From positions 186,001-250,000 of the forward strand of contig NZ_LZRD01000002.1 of NCBI RefSeq assembly GCF_001687325.1: a stretch of 64,000 nucleotides of DNA, read 5' to 3'. The notes beneath the pieces were generated by a model, which saw only the letters and a program-made list of their open reading frames with translations, had not been told where the DNA came from and did not search any database. The translations under genes and the position numbers were made by a program. Shown here one piece after another: positions 8,263 through 16,693 of this stretch (positions within the stretch are counted from its first letter, which is position 1; the number at the start of each line of letters is the position of its first letter). Source of the DNA: Streptomyces sp. PTY087I2. GTDB lineage: Bacteria; Actinomycetota; Actinomycetes; Streptomycetales; Streptomycetaceae.

Positions 8263-9359
8263 CCGGGCAGACCCCTGCCGCACCACCGTCGCCGCCACCC
8301 CCCTGGTGGGTGTTCCACGCGACCGGAAAGGCGCCCGGGGCCGAGCCGCCGGAGCTGCCCGCACCACCTCCCTGGCGCACCTTCCCCGGGGCACCGCTCC
8401 AGCCCCCACCGCCGGACGACGACCGCGCCGCCGAACGCCGCCTCGGCCGGATCCAGGACGGGCCGCAACTGCGCCGCGAGGAGATCGACGCGGTCAACGC
8501 GGCCATCCTGCTGCGCCGCCCGCTGCTCATCACCGGTCCGCCGGGCGTCGGCAAGTCCACCCTCGCCTATCTGCTCGCCCGTGAGCTGGGGCTCGGCCGG
8601 GTCCTGCCCTGGAGCGTCGTCAGCCGCAGCACACTGAAGGACGGTCTGTACGCGTACGACGCGATCGGCCGCGCCCAGGCCATCGCCGCCTGGCGGGCCG
8701 GCGACACCGGAAACCCGCCCGACACCGGAAACCCGCCCGGCACCGGAAACCAGCCCGGTACCGACCCCGAACCCGGCGAAGAGCCGCCCACGCTGGGCGA
8801 CTTCGTCACCCTCGGCCCGCTCGGCACCGCGCTCCTCGCCTACGAGCGCCCCCGGGTGCTCCTCGTCGACGAGCTGGACAAGAGCGACATCGACCTGCCC
8901 AACGACCTCCTGCACGTTCTGGAGAACGGCAGCTACGAGATCCCCGAACTCGTCCGCAGCAACGAGGAGTCGGCGACCGTGTTCACCGACGACCCGCACG
9001 GCACGGCGGTCGTCGAGGGCGGCCGGGTCGAGTGCGCGCAGTTCCCCGTCGTGGTCATCACCAGCAACGGCGAACGGGAGTTCCCCGCCGCATTCCGCCG
9101 CCGCTGCCTGCCGCTGGAGATGGAACCGCCGGGCCGCGAGCAGCTCATCGGCATCGTCGTCAGCCATCTGCGACAGCGCCCGGAGGGTGTCGAGGCGCTG
9201 GTGGACGAGTTCGTCAACCGGCTGCGCGGCGGCGGCACCCAGTCGATCGACCAGTTGCTCAACGCCGTCCAGCTGACCACCGCGGGCGGTTTTCAAGCGG
9301 ATGCCGACGGGCGTAAACTCCTCGAGATGCTCCTCCGAGACCTCTCGAAGGGCCGCTGA
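8259..9359 (+). CDS. MoxR-type AAA+ ATPase of the VMAP ternary module
   Basis: 366 residues. After a proline-rich N-terminal tail of about 70 residues comes an AAA+ core: Walker A GPPGVGKS near residue 93-100, Walker B LLLVDELDKS near 201, sensor VVVITSN near 265, and an arginine-rich FRRRC finger shortly after. MoxR ATPases remodel or load vWA-domain partners, and the vWA-like gene starts one base into this gene's stop codon. A low-complexity insertion, three six-residue DTGNPP-like repeats at about residues 149-166, interrupts the segment between Walker A and Walker B, where the family is usually compact. The ATGA overlaps at both ends show that the VMAP, MoxR and vWA genes are one transcript made in balanced amounts. 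Confidence 0.88.
   Translation: MTGQTPAAPPSPPPPWWVFHATGKAPGAEPPELPAPPPWRTFPGAPLQPPPPDDDRAAERRLGRIQDGPQLRREEIDAVNAAILLRRPLLITGPPGVGKSTLAYLLARELGLGRVLPWSVVSRSTLKDGLYAYDAIGRAQAIAAWRAGDTGNPPDTGNPPGTGNQPGTDPEPGEEPPTLGDFVTLGPLGTALLAYERPRVLLVDELDKSDIDLPNDLLHVLENGSYEIPELVRSNEESATVFTDDPHGTAVVEGGRVECAQFPVVVITSNGEREFPAAFRRRCLPLEMEPPGREQLIGIVVSHLRQRPEGVEALVDEFVNRLRGGGTQSIDQLLNAVQLTTAGGFQADADGRKLLEMLLRDLSKGR
8703..8756 (+). repeat. three tandem 18-bp units inside the MoxR gene
   Basis: Units at 8703-8720 and 8721-8738 are identical, and 8739-8756 differs at three bases. Each encodes six residues (DTGNPP, DTGNPP, GTGNQP). The repeat keeps frame and lies in a surface-loop position; copy number may vary between strains. 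Confidence 0.85.
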
Positions 9360-12300
9360 TGAACGGCTTGCCCAGGGAGCGTGCTCCGGACTCCGCGTCC
9401 GCGTCGGCCGGCTCCTCCGATCGTGCCACCGGCGACCGACCCGAGGGCGGCAGCCCGTACGACCCGGGCGCGGCCGACTGGACGGGGCTCGCCGACGCCG
9501 CCTGGCTCGCCGCCGCCCGGATCGGCGCCGACCGCGCCAGCGGACCCGCCCCGGACCGGCCCACCCCCGCCGAACGGCACCCCGACACGCCCGCTGCCGT
9601 CCACCCGTCGCCCGACGAGCCACGCCGCGACCGAGCGCCCCGCCCCCTCCTCGAACCGGTCCCCGACCCGCCGGCCCACCCCGCGCGCGACGCCGTGCCC
9701 GGGGTCTCCGGGCTGCCGGGGCCACCGGCGTACGAACGGGAGATCCAGACCTCCACGGAACGCGCCGGCACCGGCACCCACCCCGGCCCCGACCGGCTGC
9801 CGGGGCGCGGCCCCCGCGCCGTGCGGACGGGCCCGCCGCTGCTGGCCAGGTCCCTGCGCGGGCTGGGCCGCAGGGTGCCCACCGGCGGCCGGAGCGCGCT
9901 GGACGAGGAGAGCACCGCCGAGCACGGGCTCACCGACGGGCTCTGGATCCCCTACTTCCTCCCCGACCGCGAGCGCGCCTTCGACCTGGTGCTCCTCGTC
10001 GACCGCGCCCCCACCATGCCGCCGTGGCACGGCACCGTCCGGCAGATCGCCGACGAGGCCGCCCACAGCGGAGCCTTCCGCGATGTGCGCACCGTCGGGG
10101 TGACCCTGCCGGCCGGAGCAGGCGAACCCGCGCTGCGCTGGCCCGGCGGGCGCGACGGCGACCCCGCCGAACTGGTCGACGGCCGCGGCTCCCGGCTCTT
10201 CCTCGTCGTCACGGACGGACTCGCCCCCGGCTGGGCGGGCCCGGGAGCCGACCGGTTACTGGAACGGCTCGCCTCGGGCGGGCCCACCGCCCTCGTCCAC
10301 CTCCTGCCGCCCTATCTGCGCCACCGCTCCTCGCTGTTCCCCTTCCGCGCCCAACTGGACGCCGGAGGCTTCGGCGCACCGAACCGGCGCTTCCACTGCC
10401 GCCCGCCGCTCGGCGCCCACGACCCCGTCCGGCCGCTGCCCGAACCGGACGACGACACCGTGCCCGTACCGGTGCTCAGCGTGCGCCCCGGCTCCTTCCG
10501 CGCCTGGGCCGACCTGGTGACCGGCGAACGCGGGGTGCGACGGACGCTGCCGGTCGTGCTGGCGGGCGCGATGGCCAAGGGCGCCTCCGCCCCCGGGCTG
10601 CGCACCCCGGTCGTCGACGGCCCCCGCGCGGCGGCCGCCGCCGTACGCAGGTTCCGCTCGCTCGCCGGCCCCCTGGCGCGGCAGCTGGCCGGGCTGCTGG
10701 CCCTCGTCCCGATGGACTTCGCCGTCATCGAGGAGCTGCGCGAGCTGGCCCTGCCGGAGGCCGGGCCCGAGCACCTCGCCGAGGTCATGATGGGCGGCCT
10801 GATCGACTGGGGCACCGACACCGGTACCGGCACCGATGACGGACCGGACTTCGCCGACGGCGTACGCGAAGCACTCCTCGCCACCAGCACCCGGACCCAA
10901 CTCGCCCGTACGGTCAACCTGCTGGCGGAGTTGCGGACCGGGCGGGGCCACGGCGCCCGGCTCCGCGCCGCCCTCCACGACCCGGTACGCACCGCCCTGC
11001 CCGACACGGAGCCCGGCGCCCGCCCCTGGCTGAGGATCGAACTCGCGGTTCTGCGGGCGCTGGCAGGACCGTACGCCGGCCGGGCCGCCCGGGTGGCCAC
11101 CCGGCTGGTGCGTCCGCCGCGCGGCACCCCTGCCCAGCCGGGTGAGATCGTCTGGAAACCGATGAAAGACGCCTCGAATTGGGCAAAGCTGCCACCGGAA
11201 AGCGTCGTTTCACCAGGAGGACCCGTGCCGCCCACGACACCCACAGCAGCTGACACCTCGGTACCAGCTGACGATCCAGCCCGGAGGGCTCACGCGGAGA
11301 TGAACGTCAAAGCGCCGGAAGCACGCTTCGTCCGTTCGGGCCAGCCGAAGATCATGGGCAACGTACCGCCCAAGAACCCCAACTTCACCGGCCGCGAGTC
11401 CCTTCTCGCCGCCGTGGAGCGGCAGCTGGCCGAGGACGAGACGACGGCGGTCCTCCCGCACGCTCTGCACGGGCTCGGCGGTGTGGGCAAATCGCAGATC
11501 GCGGTGGAGTACGTCTACCGCCACAGCGGCGAGTACAACGTCATCTGGTGGATCCCCGCCGAACAGGAAAGCCTGATCCTGGCCGCGCTCGCCGAACTGG
11601 CGGCCGGCCTCGGCCTGGAGGTCGGCCCGCAGGCCAACACCGCCGTGCCCGCCGTCCGCGAGGCCCTGCGCACCGGCAAGCCCTTCGACAACTGGCTGCT
11701 GGTCTTCGACAACGCCGAGGACATCGACGCGGTGCGCTCGTACTTCCCCAACGGCGGCCCGGGCAAGATCATCGTCACCTCGCGCAACCGGGAGTGGGAG
11801 CGGGTCGCCACACCGCTCAGCGTCGACGTCTTCGACCGTGAGGAGAGCATCGCCCTGCTCCAGCGCCGGGCCCGGGGACTGAGCACCGACGACGCGGGCC
11901 GGCTCGCCGAGGCGCTCGGCGATCTGCCGCTGGCCGTCGAGCAGGCCGGAGCCTGGCACGCGGCCACCGGCATGCCCGTCGACGAGTACCTCCAACTGCT
12001 GGAAGAACGCCGCCCCGAGATCCTCGACCTCGCCCCGTCCCCCGACTACCCGCTGCCCGTCGCCGCCGTCTGGGACATCTCGCTCGGCAGGCTCACTGCC
12101 GAGAACCCTGCCGCCCGCCAACTCCTCCAGATCTGCGCCTGCATGGCGCCCGAGCCCATCCCGCTGAACATGCTCCGCGGCGGCCGCAACGTCCAGATCA
12201 CCCCCGAGCTGGACCCTGTGCTCCGGGACCCGCTGCTGCTCGCCCGCGCCACCCGTGATCTGAGCAAGCTCTCGCTGGTCCGCCTCGACCACAAGGCCGG

Positions 12301-13822
12301 CACGCTCCAGATGCACCGGCTCATGCAGAACGTGATCGTCGCCCGGCTGGATCCGGAGGAGCGGGAGCGGATGCGCAACGCCGCCCACCTGCTGCTGACC
12401 ACCGCCAAACCGGGCCTGCCCGCCTCACCGGAACAGTGGTCCACCTACCTCGGACTGCTGCCCCACATGATCGCCTCCGACGCGGTCAGCAGCTCGGACG
12501 CCTGGGTGCGCGACCTGGTGTTCGACATGGTCACCTTCCTCTACTACTGGGGCGCGCACGACGCGGGCGCCGACCTGACCCGGCAGGCGTGGGAGGCATG
12601 GAGCGAGCAGTCCGCCGAGGACGACCTGCATGTCATCCGGATCACCAAGATGCTCGGCTTCTATCTCCATCACCTCGGCCGGATCGCGGAGGCCGCGGCG
12701 CTGAGCGAACAGGCCATGGAAGTCTCGCGCACCGCGCCGATCCCCGAGGAGGAGGTGATCGACTCCATGCTCCAGCTGGCCGGATCGCTGCGGTACCGGG
12801 GCGACTTCGAGGCCGCCCGCGAGCTGAGCGCCGAGGCCTACGAGCGGGCGAGCGACCTCTACGGCCCGGAGGACCCGACGACGCTGAGCGCGGCCCACAG
12901 CTACGGCCTCTCGCTGCGGGTGAACGGCGACTTCCGGCAGGCGCGGGAGATCGACGAGGAGTCCGCCAGGCAGCGGCAGTTGCTCTACGGCCCGACCAGC
13001 GGGCTCACCGTCAACACCCTGAGCGCCCTGGCGGCGGACACCCGCGAGGCGGGCGACTTCCTGGAAGCCCGGGCCCTCCAGGAGTCGACCTACCAGACCT
13101 ACCGCACCCACTTCGGCCCCACCAACGCGGCGACGATCCGGGCCGCGCTGAACCTCGCGATCTGCCGTCGCCGGGCCGGATTCCTGGAGGGGGCGGCCGA
13201 GTTGGTCGAGGACATCCTGGAGCGCTTCACCAGCAGGTACGGTCCGGAGTACCCGGAAACCCTGGGCGCGGCCCTGGCGGCGGTCGTCGACCGCAGGATC
13301 GCGGGCCGGCTGGAGGACTCCCGCCGTCTCGGGCGGCAGACCCTCGACGGCTACCGGGACATCTTCGGCGCCCACCACCCGTACACCCTCTGCGCCATGA
13401 TCAATGTGGCCGCCACCCTGCGGGCGCTGGGTGAAGTGGAGGAGGCCGAGCGGCTGGACACGGTCGCGGGGGAACGGCTCCGCGCGGACCTGGGGGAGCG
13501 GCACGTCTACTCGCTGGCCGCCGCGCTGGGCCGGGCCAACGACCATTACGCCCGGCTGGACTTCGCCGGTGCCCTGGAGGTCGACAGCGCCACGCTGCCC
13601 CTGCTCACCGAAGTGGCGGGCGAGGACCACCCCTTCACCCTCGTCTGCGTCGCGAACCTCTCCCTGGACCATCGCGGACTCGGCCACTCGACGGAGGCGG
13701 ACCGGCTCAACGCCCGTGCGGTGGAGGGCCTGACGCGGGTTCTGGGGGAGGAGCACCCGTGGCGGACCTCGGCCCGGCTGCACCAGCGCATCGAGTACGA
13801 CCCGACGGTGATCCCGTTGTGA
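9359..13822 (+). CDS. fxsT: vWA-like / NB-ARC / TPR giant protein, FxsT-like (SAV_2336 N-terminal type)
   Basis: 1487 residues in three parts. Residues 1-190 are Pro/Ala-rich and probably disordered. Residues 195-370 resemble a von Willebrand A fold (strand DLVLLVDRAPTM), but the metal-site DxSxS reads D-R-A-P-T, so the MIDAS is degenerate; this stretch and the helical part up to about 580 match what is called the SAV_2336 N-terminal region. An NB-ARC module follows: GNVPPKNPNFTGR lead, P-loop GLGGVGKS near 702-709, Walker B LLVFDNAED near 781. From about 1030 to 1480 there are TPR units with the WSTYLGLL and LYGP-(E/T)xP spacing seen in FxsT, the TPR protein of FxSxx-COOH peptide systems. 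A TTA codon at 10256-10258 (Leu300) suggests bldA dependence. It probably serves as the sensor and scaffold of the module; the role is inferred from family and context. Confidence 0.85.
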   Translation: MNGLPRERAPDSASASAGSSDRATGDRPEGGSPYDPGAADWTGLADAAWLAAARIGADRASGPAPDRPTPAERHPDTPAAVHPSPDEPRRDRAPRPLLEPVPDPPAHPARDAVPGVSGLPGPPAYEREIQTSTERAGTGTHPGPDRLPGRGPRAVRTGPPLLARSLRGLGRRVPTGGRSALDEESTAEHGLTDGLWIPYFLPDRERAFDLVLLVDRAPTMPPWHGTVRQIADEAAHSGAFRDVRTVGVTLPAGAGEPALRWPGGRDGDPAELVDGRGSRLFLVVTDGLAPGWAGPGADRLLERLASGGPTALVHLLPPYLRHRSSLFPFRAQLDAGGFGAPNRRFHCRPPLGAHDPVRPLPEPDDDTVPVPVLSVRPGSFRAWADLVTGERGVRRTLPVVLAGAMAKGASAPGLRTPVVDGPRAAAAAVRRFRSLAGPLARQLAGLLALVPMDFAVIEELRELALPEAGPEHLAEVMMGGLIDWGTDTGTGTDDGPDFADGVREALLATSTRTQLARTVNLLAELRTGRGHGARLRAALHDPVRTALPDTEPGARPWLRIELAVLRALAGPYAGRAARVATRLVRPPRGTPAQPGEIVWKPMKDASNWAKLPPESVVSPGGPVPPTTPTAADTSVPADDPARRAHAEMNVKAPEARFVRSGQPKIMGNVPPKNPNFTGRESLLAAVERQLAEDETTAVLPHALHGLGGVGKSQIAVEYVYRHSGEYNVIWWIPAEQESLILAALAELAAGLGLEVGPQANTAVPAVREALRTGKPFDNWLLVFDNAEDIDAVRSYFPNGGPGKIIVTSRNREWERVATPLSVDVFDREESIALLQRRARGLSTDDAGRLAEALGDLPLAVEQAGAWHAATGMPVDEYLQLLEERRPEILDLAPSPDYPLPVAAVWDISLGRLTAENPAARQLLQICACMAPEPIPLNMLRGGRNVQITPELDPVLRDPLLLARATRDLSKLSLVRLDHKAGTLQMHRLMQNVIVARLDPEERERMRNAAHLLLTTAKPGLPASPEQWSTYLGLLPHMIASDAVSSSDAWVRDLVFDMVTFLYYWGAHDAGADLTRQAWEAWSEQSAEDDLHVIRITKMLGFYLHHLGRIAEAAALSEQAMEVSRTAPIPEEEVIDSMLQLAGSLRYRGDFEAARELSAEAYERASDLYGPEDPTTLSAAHSYGLSLRVNGDFRQAREIDEESARQRQLLYGPTSGLTVNTLSALAADTREAGDFLEARALQESTYQTYRTHFGPTNAATIRAALNLAICRRRAGFLEGAAELVEDILERFTSRYGPEYPETLGAALAAVVDRRIAGRLEDSRRLGRQTLDGYRDIFGAHHPYTLCAMINVAATLRALGEVEEAERLDTVAGERLRADLGERHVYSLAAALGRANDHYARLDFAGALEVDSATLPLLTEVAGEDHPFTLVCVANLSLDHRGLGHSTEADRLNARAVEGLTRVLGEEHPWRTSARLHQRIEYDPTVIPL

Positions 13823-14011
13823 GACGACGGACCGGTACGGGGGCGAGCCCGGGGCTGCCAGTCGAGGGAGAGCCGAACTCGGCAACGCGGGGCCGGGGGG
13901 AGAGCCGAGTCCGGGGCCGCAGGGCCGGGAGACCGCTGACGGGAAACGTGTGACGGGCCGCGGCTGACGGGTATGCCACTGGCAGGTATGCCGCTGACGG
14001 GGGGGCGACAC

Positions 14012-15178
14012 ATGACCACGGTCATCTTCATCCACGGCACAGGGGTGCGGCCACCGCACACCGAGGCCCTGAACGCGCGGGTCACGGCCTCGCTCGCCGA
14101 GGCCGCCCGGGGCGTGCGGGTCGTGCCGCTCGACTGGGGCGAGCGGTACGGCGCCCGGCTCGCGGCGGGCGGAGCCAGCATTCCGCCCGACGGGTTCGCG
14201 GCCACCGGACGGGACGCGGAGGGCGAGGAGGAGGACGAGGAGACCGCCGCCTGGGAACGCCTGTACGGGGACCCGGAGGCGGAGTTGGCCCTGGCCGCCG
14301 CGCACGGCCCTGCGGGAGAGACACCCCCGGGCGCGGCGTTCCCGGACGAGGAGTTCCGGGAGCGGCTGGCGGCGCTGGCCGCCCGGGGCGAGGACGTCGC
14401 CCCGGAGCTGGGGCCCGGCCTCGGGGCACGGGCCGCCGCCCTCGCCCGCAGCCCCCTGCTCGCCCCGGCCGCCGAAGCCCTCGACGCCGAAGACCTGGCG
14501 CCGCTCCTGGCTCGCGCGCTGGCCGCCGCCGTGATCGGGGCAGCCCTGGCGGAGGACGCGCCCGTCCTCTGCGACGGCGCGGCCCGTGACGCCGCCGTGG
14601 ACCGGATCGCCCGGGAGCTCGGCGCCACCACGCCCGGCTCCACGAGGGGTCCGGTGGGCCGGCTGTTGGGCCGGCCCGTGCTGCGGCTCGGGTCCCGTTA
14701 CGCGGTGCGCCGCCGTCGCGCCCTCACCGGGGCGGCCCACCCGGCGGCGGGCGACGTGCTCAAGTTCCTCGTACGGGGCGGGCCCCTGCGCTCCGCCCTG
14801 CGCGAGCTGGCCGCCGCCGTGGAGCCGCCCGTCGTCCTCCTCGGCCACAGCCTCGGCGGGATCATCGCCCTCGACACGCTGATCGAGGCCCCGCTGCCCG
14901 GCGTCCGGCTGCTGGTCACGGTGGGCTCGCAGGCGCCGTTCCTGTACGAGACGGGGGCGCTGCCCCACCTCGACCACCCGGAGCCTCTGCCCGCGCACGT
15001 TCCCGGCTGGCTCAACATCCACGACCGCCGCGATCTGCTCGGCTTCGCCGCCGCACCGGTGTTCCCCGGCCGGGCCGAGGACATCGCGACGGACAACCGG
15101 CAGCCGTTCCCCGTCGCCCACAGCGCCTACTGGAGCGACCCGGTTGTCTACCGCGCCATCGCGGAGCGGCTGCCGTGA
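14012..15178 (+). CDS. alpha/beta-fold hydrolase, candidate effector
   Basis: 388 residues. It begins with TTVIFIHGTG, the classic first strand and oxyanion loop, and has a nucleophile elbow GHSLGG with Ser280. A helical insertion rich in acidic residues (about 60-240) separates the two. Late His residues (for example in NIHDRRD or AHSAYW) could complete the triad. No signal peptide or transmembrane segment is seen, so it acts in the cytoplasm. The start at 14012 was chosen over ATGs 39 and 24 bases earlier because the protein family starts directly with the strand and a G-run precedes it. The stop overlaps the GTG of the caspase gene, so the two are coupled. Lipase or esterase-like effectors are common in bacterial conflict systems, but the substrate is unknown. 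A 189-base gap precedes the gene. Confidence 0.8.
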   Translation: MTTVIFIHGTGVRPPHTEALNARVTASLAEAARGVRVVPLDWGERYGARLAAGGASIPPDGFAATGRDAEGEEEDEETAAWERLYGDPEAELALAAAHGPAGETPPGAAFPDEEFRERLAALAARGEDVAPELGPGLGARAAALARSPLLAPAAEALDAEDLAPLLARALAAAVIGAALAEDAPVLCDGAARDAAVDRIARELGATTPGSTRGPVGRLLGRPVLRLGSRYAVRRRRALTGAAHPAAGDVLKFLVRGGPLRSALRELAAAVEPPVVLLGHSLGGIIALDTLIEAPLPGVRLLVTVGSQAPFLYETGALPHLDHPEPLPAHVPGWLNIHDRRDLLGFAAAPVFPGRAEDIATDNRQPFPVAHSAYWSDPVVYRAIAERLP

Positions 15179-16335
15179 GCGCGGGCCCGGACCGCTCGGC
15201 CGCCGTGGCCGGGGCCGACGTCGACCCGGCACGTGTGGTGGCGCTCGTCGTCGGCGTGGAGGCCTATGCGGCGGGACCGCGCTGGACGCTGCCGGGCCCG
15301 GTCCGCGACGCCCTGCGGTTCCGGGACTGGCTGCGGTCCACGGGCGTGCCGGACGCCAACATCCTGCTGCACCTGGCCCCGGCGGAGCGGACGGACGCGG
15401 TCACCGGCCACCGCGACGCCGACCACGAGACCCTGCGGCGGGTCCTCGTCCATGAACTGCCGACCCGGCAGGGCGACATGCTCTGGATCTGGTGGGGCGG
15501 GCACGGCGTCCTGGACCGGGACGAACATCTGCGGCTCTACTGCGCCGACGCCACGGACGCCGACCGGCGCAACATCGACCTGGAGTCCGCCCGCCGCCGG
15601 CTGAGCAGCGACGTCCTGCCCGGCTTCGAACAGCAGAACTGGGTCGTCGACGCCTGCCAGACCTTCGAGGAGCGCCACCGCTCCGCCGTGACGATCCCGG
15701 ACGGGAGCCTCCCCGCCGGGCAGCGCCTGCGGGTCCACCGGCAGAGCGTGCTGCTGGCCGCCGACCGGGGGCAGCGCGCGGCCAACGACCCCGTACGCGG
15801 GCAGGGTGTCTTCTCGGACATCCTCCTGCGCGAGCTGGCCGTCCTGCCCGGCGGCCCGGCCCCCGACCCGGAAGCGCTCTTCGCGGCCGTCCGGGGCCGG
15901 TTCGACCGGCTGCGCGCCGAGGGGAGCCACAGCCAACTGCCCACGCTTCAGCTGCACCACCCCGGACACACGGAACATCTGCCCGCCCCTCCGGCCCCGC
16001 CCGCACCACGGAACGGAGGCGGTCCCGGGGGCGGTCGGGCGGCCGGCGGGCTGGTCCGGGTGGTCGACGCGCTCCTCGCCTATCCGCTGATGAGCGACCG
16101 TGACGAACGCCAGGCGATGGTCGCCGAGCTGGACCCCGTCCTGGTGGCTCGAATGCCGCGGCACGTGGTGCCCCGTACGGATGTCCTGGGCATCCTGCGA
16201 ACGCTGCGGCGGCGCCCGGAAGGCCCCTGGGACCTCTACCGGGCCGTCACGCTGCTCGACGACGACCCGGACCGGGCCGCCGAACTGGAGGAGGCCCTAA
16301 GGGAGTTCCTGGCCGAGAATCGACCGGCTCCCTGA
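15175..16335 (+). CDS. caspase-like protease (peptidase C14 fold) with C-terminal EAD2-like domain
   Basis: 386 residues. The N-terminal 265 residues form a caspase-hemoglobinase fold: a first strand ALVVGVEAY near 23-31, catalytic His110 in WWGGHG and catalytic Cys161 in VVDACQTF. A proline/glycine linker (about 266-290) leads to a helical domain at 292-379 that resembles the N-terminal domain of the VMAP protein encoded 7 kb upstream (shared PRTD, RP.GP and A-V positions). That is the arrangement expected for an EAD-coupled effector: the caspase would be recruited to, or released by, the VMAP/MoxR/vWA complex. Both catalytic residues are present, so it should be active. The GTG start overlaps the hydrolase stop. 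Whether its targets include the adjacent FxsA-like peptide or host proteins is not visible. Confidence 0.85.
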   Translation: MSAGPDRSAAVAGADVDPARVVALVVGVEAYAAGPRWTLPGPVRDALRFRDWLRSTGVPDANILLHLAPAERTDAVTGHRDADHETLRRVLVHELPTRQGDMLWIWWGGHGVLDRDEHLRLYCADATDADRRNIDLESARRRLSSDVLPGFEQQNWVVDACQTFEERHRSAVTIPDGSLPAGQRLRVHRQSVLLAADRGQRAANDPVRGQGVFSDILLRELAVLPGGPAPDPEALFAAVRGRFDRLRAEGSHSQLPTLQLHHPGHTEHLPAPPAPPAPRNGGGPGGGRAAGGLVRVVDALLAYPLMSDRDERQAMVAELDPVLVARMPRHVVPRTDVLGILRTLRRRPEGPWDLYRAVTLLDDDPDRAAELEEALREFLAENRPAP

Positions 16336-16439
16336 TCGTCCGGCGTGATCGCACGGGTTTCCGGAAGGCAACCCATTCGTCATGATGGGAAGAGACGGGT
16401 GGCATCGTGTGCCGCCGGATCGAAAAGGGGGAACAGGCC

Positions 16440-16625
16440 TTGCAGCAGACGGCATCGGCCGGTGATCCGGCCGACTACCTGGAGTCCGATGTCGCGGACC
16501 TCGCGGAGGTGGACGTCGCCTCCGTGCGCGATCTCGCTCCCGCTCCCGGACGGCGTCTGCTGGAGGAGATCCGAAGAGCGCGCACCAGCACGCTGTCGGA
16601 GCCTCCCACCGCTCGCGCCGACTGA
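16440..16625 (+). CDS. small FxsA-like leader peptide, candidate RiPP precursor
   Basis: 61 residues from a TTG start that has AAGGGGGA about seven bases upstream; a GTG at 16407 would add 11 residues. Residues 13-45 (pattern YLxSDxxDLxxVxxxxxRxL...LLEEI) resemble, from memory, the leader of FxSxx-COOH precursors, whose leaders read like DLxxVxLxxLRxLDxPxL followed by an LRRV helix. The expected C-terminal FxSxx core is missing: the last 16 residues are polar, rich in Arg, Thr, Ser and Pro, with no aromatic residue. It lies 68 bases before an HExxH-type peptide hydroxylase and 104 bases after the caspase gene. No radical SAM (FxsB) gene is nearby. It may be a precursor modified only by the hydroxylase, or a decayed one. 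Confidence 0.6.
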   Translation: MQQTASAGDPADYLESDVADLAEVDVASVRDLAPAPGRRLLEEIRRARTSTLSEPPTARAD

Positions 16626-16693
16626 GCGCTGTGCGGCCCGCCCCGGGAAAGACCTCGCAGGGGTCGCGTCGGGACCACGACAGAGGAGAGCGG

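Noticed and set aside
12425..15232. A 935-residue reverse-strand open frame across the vWA/NB-ARC and hydrolase genes
   Set aside because: It is an antisense shadow of high-GC coding DNA: low-complexity G/R/A/V composition, no domains, and it overlaps clear forward-strand genes.
16407..16625. True FxsA precursor ending in FxSxx
   Set aside because: The C-terminus has no Phe and no FxSxx; only the leader pattern is shared, so it is called FxsA-like.
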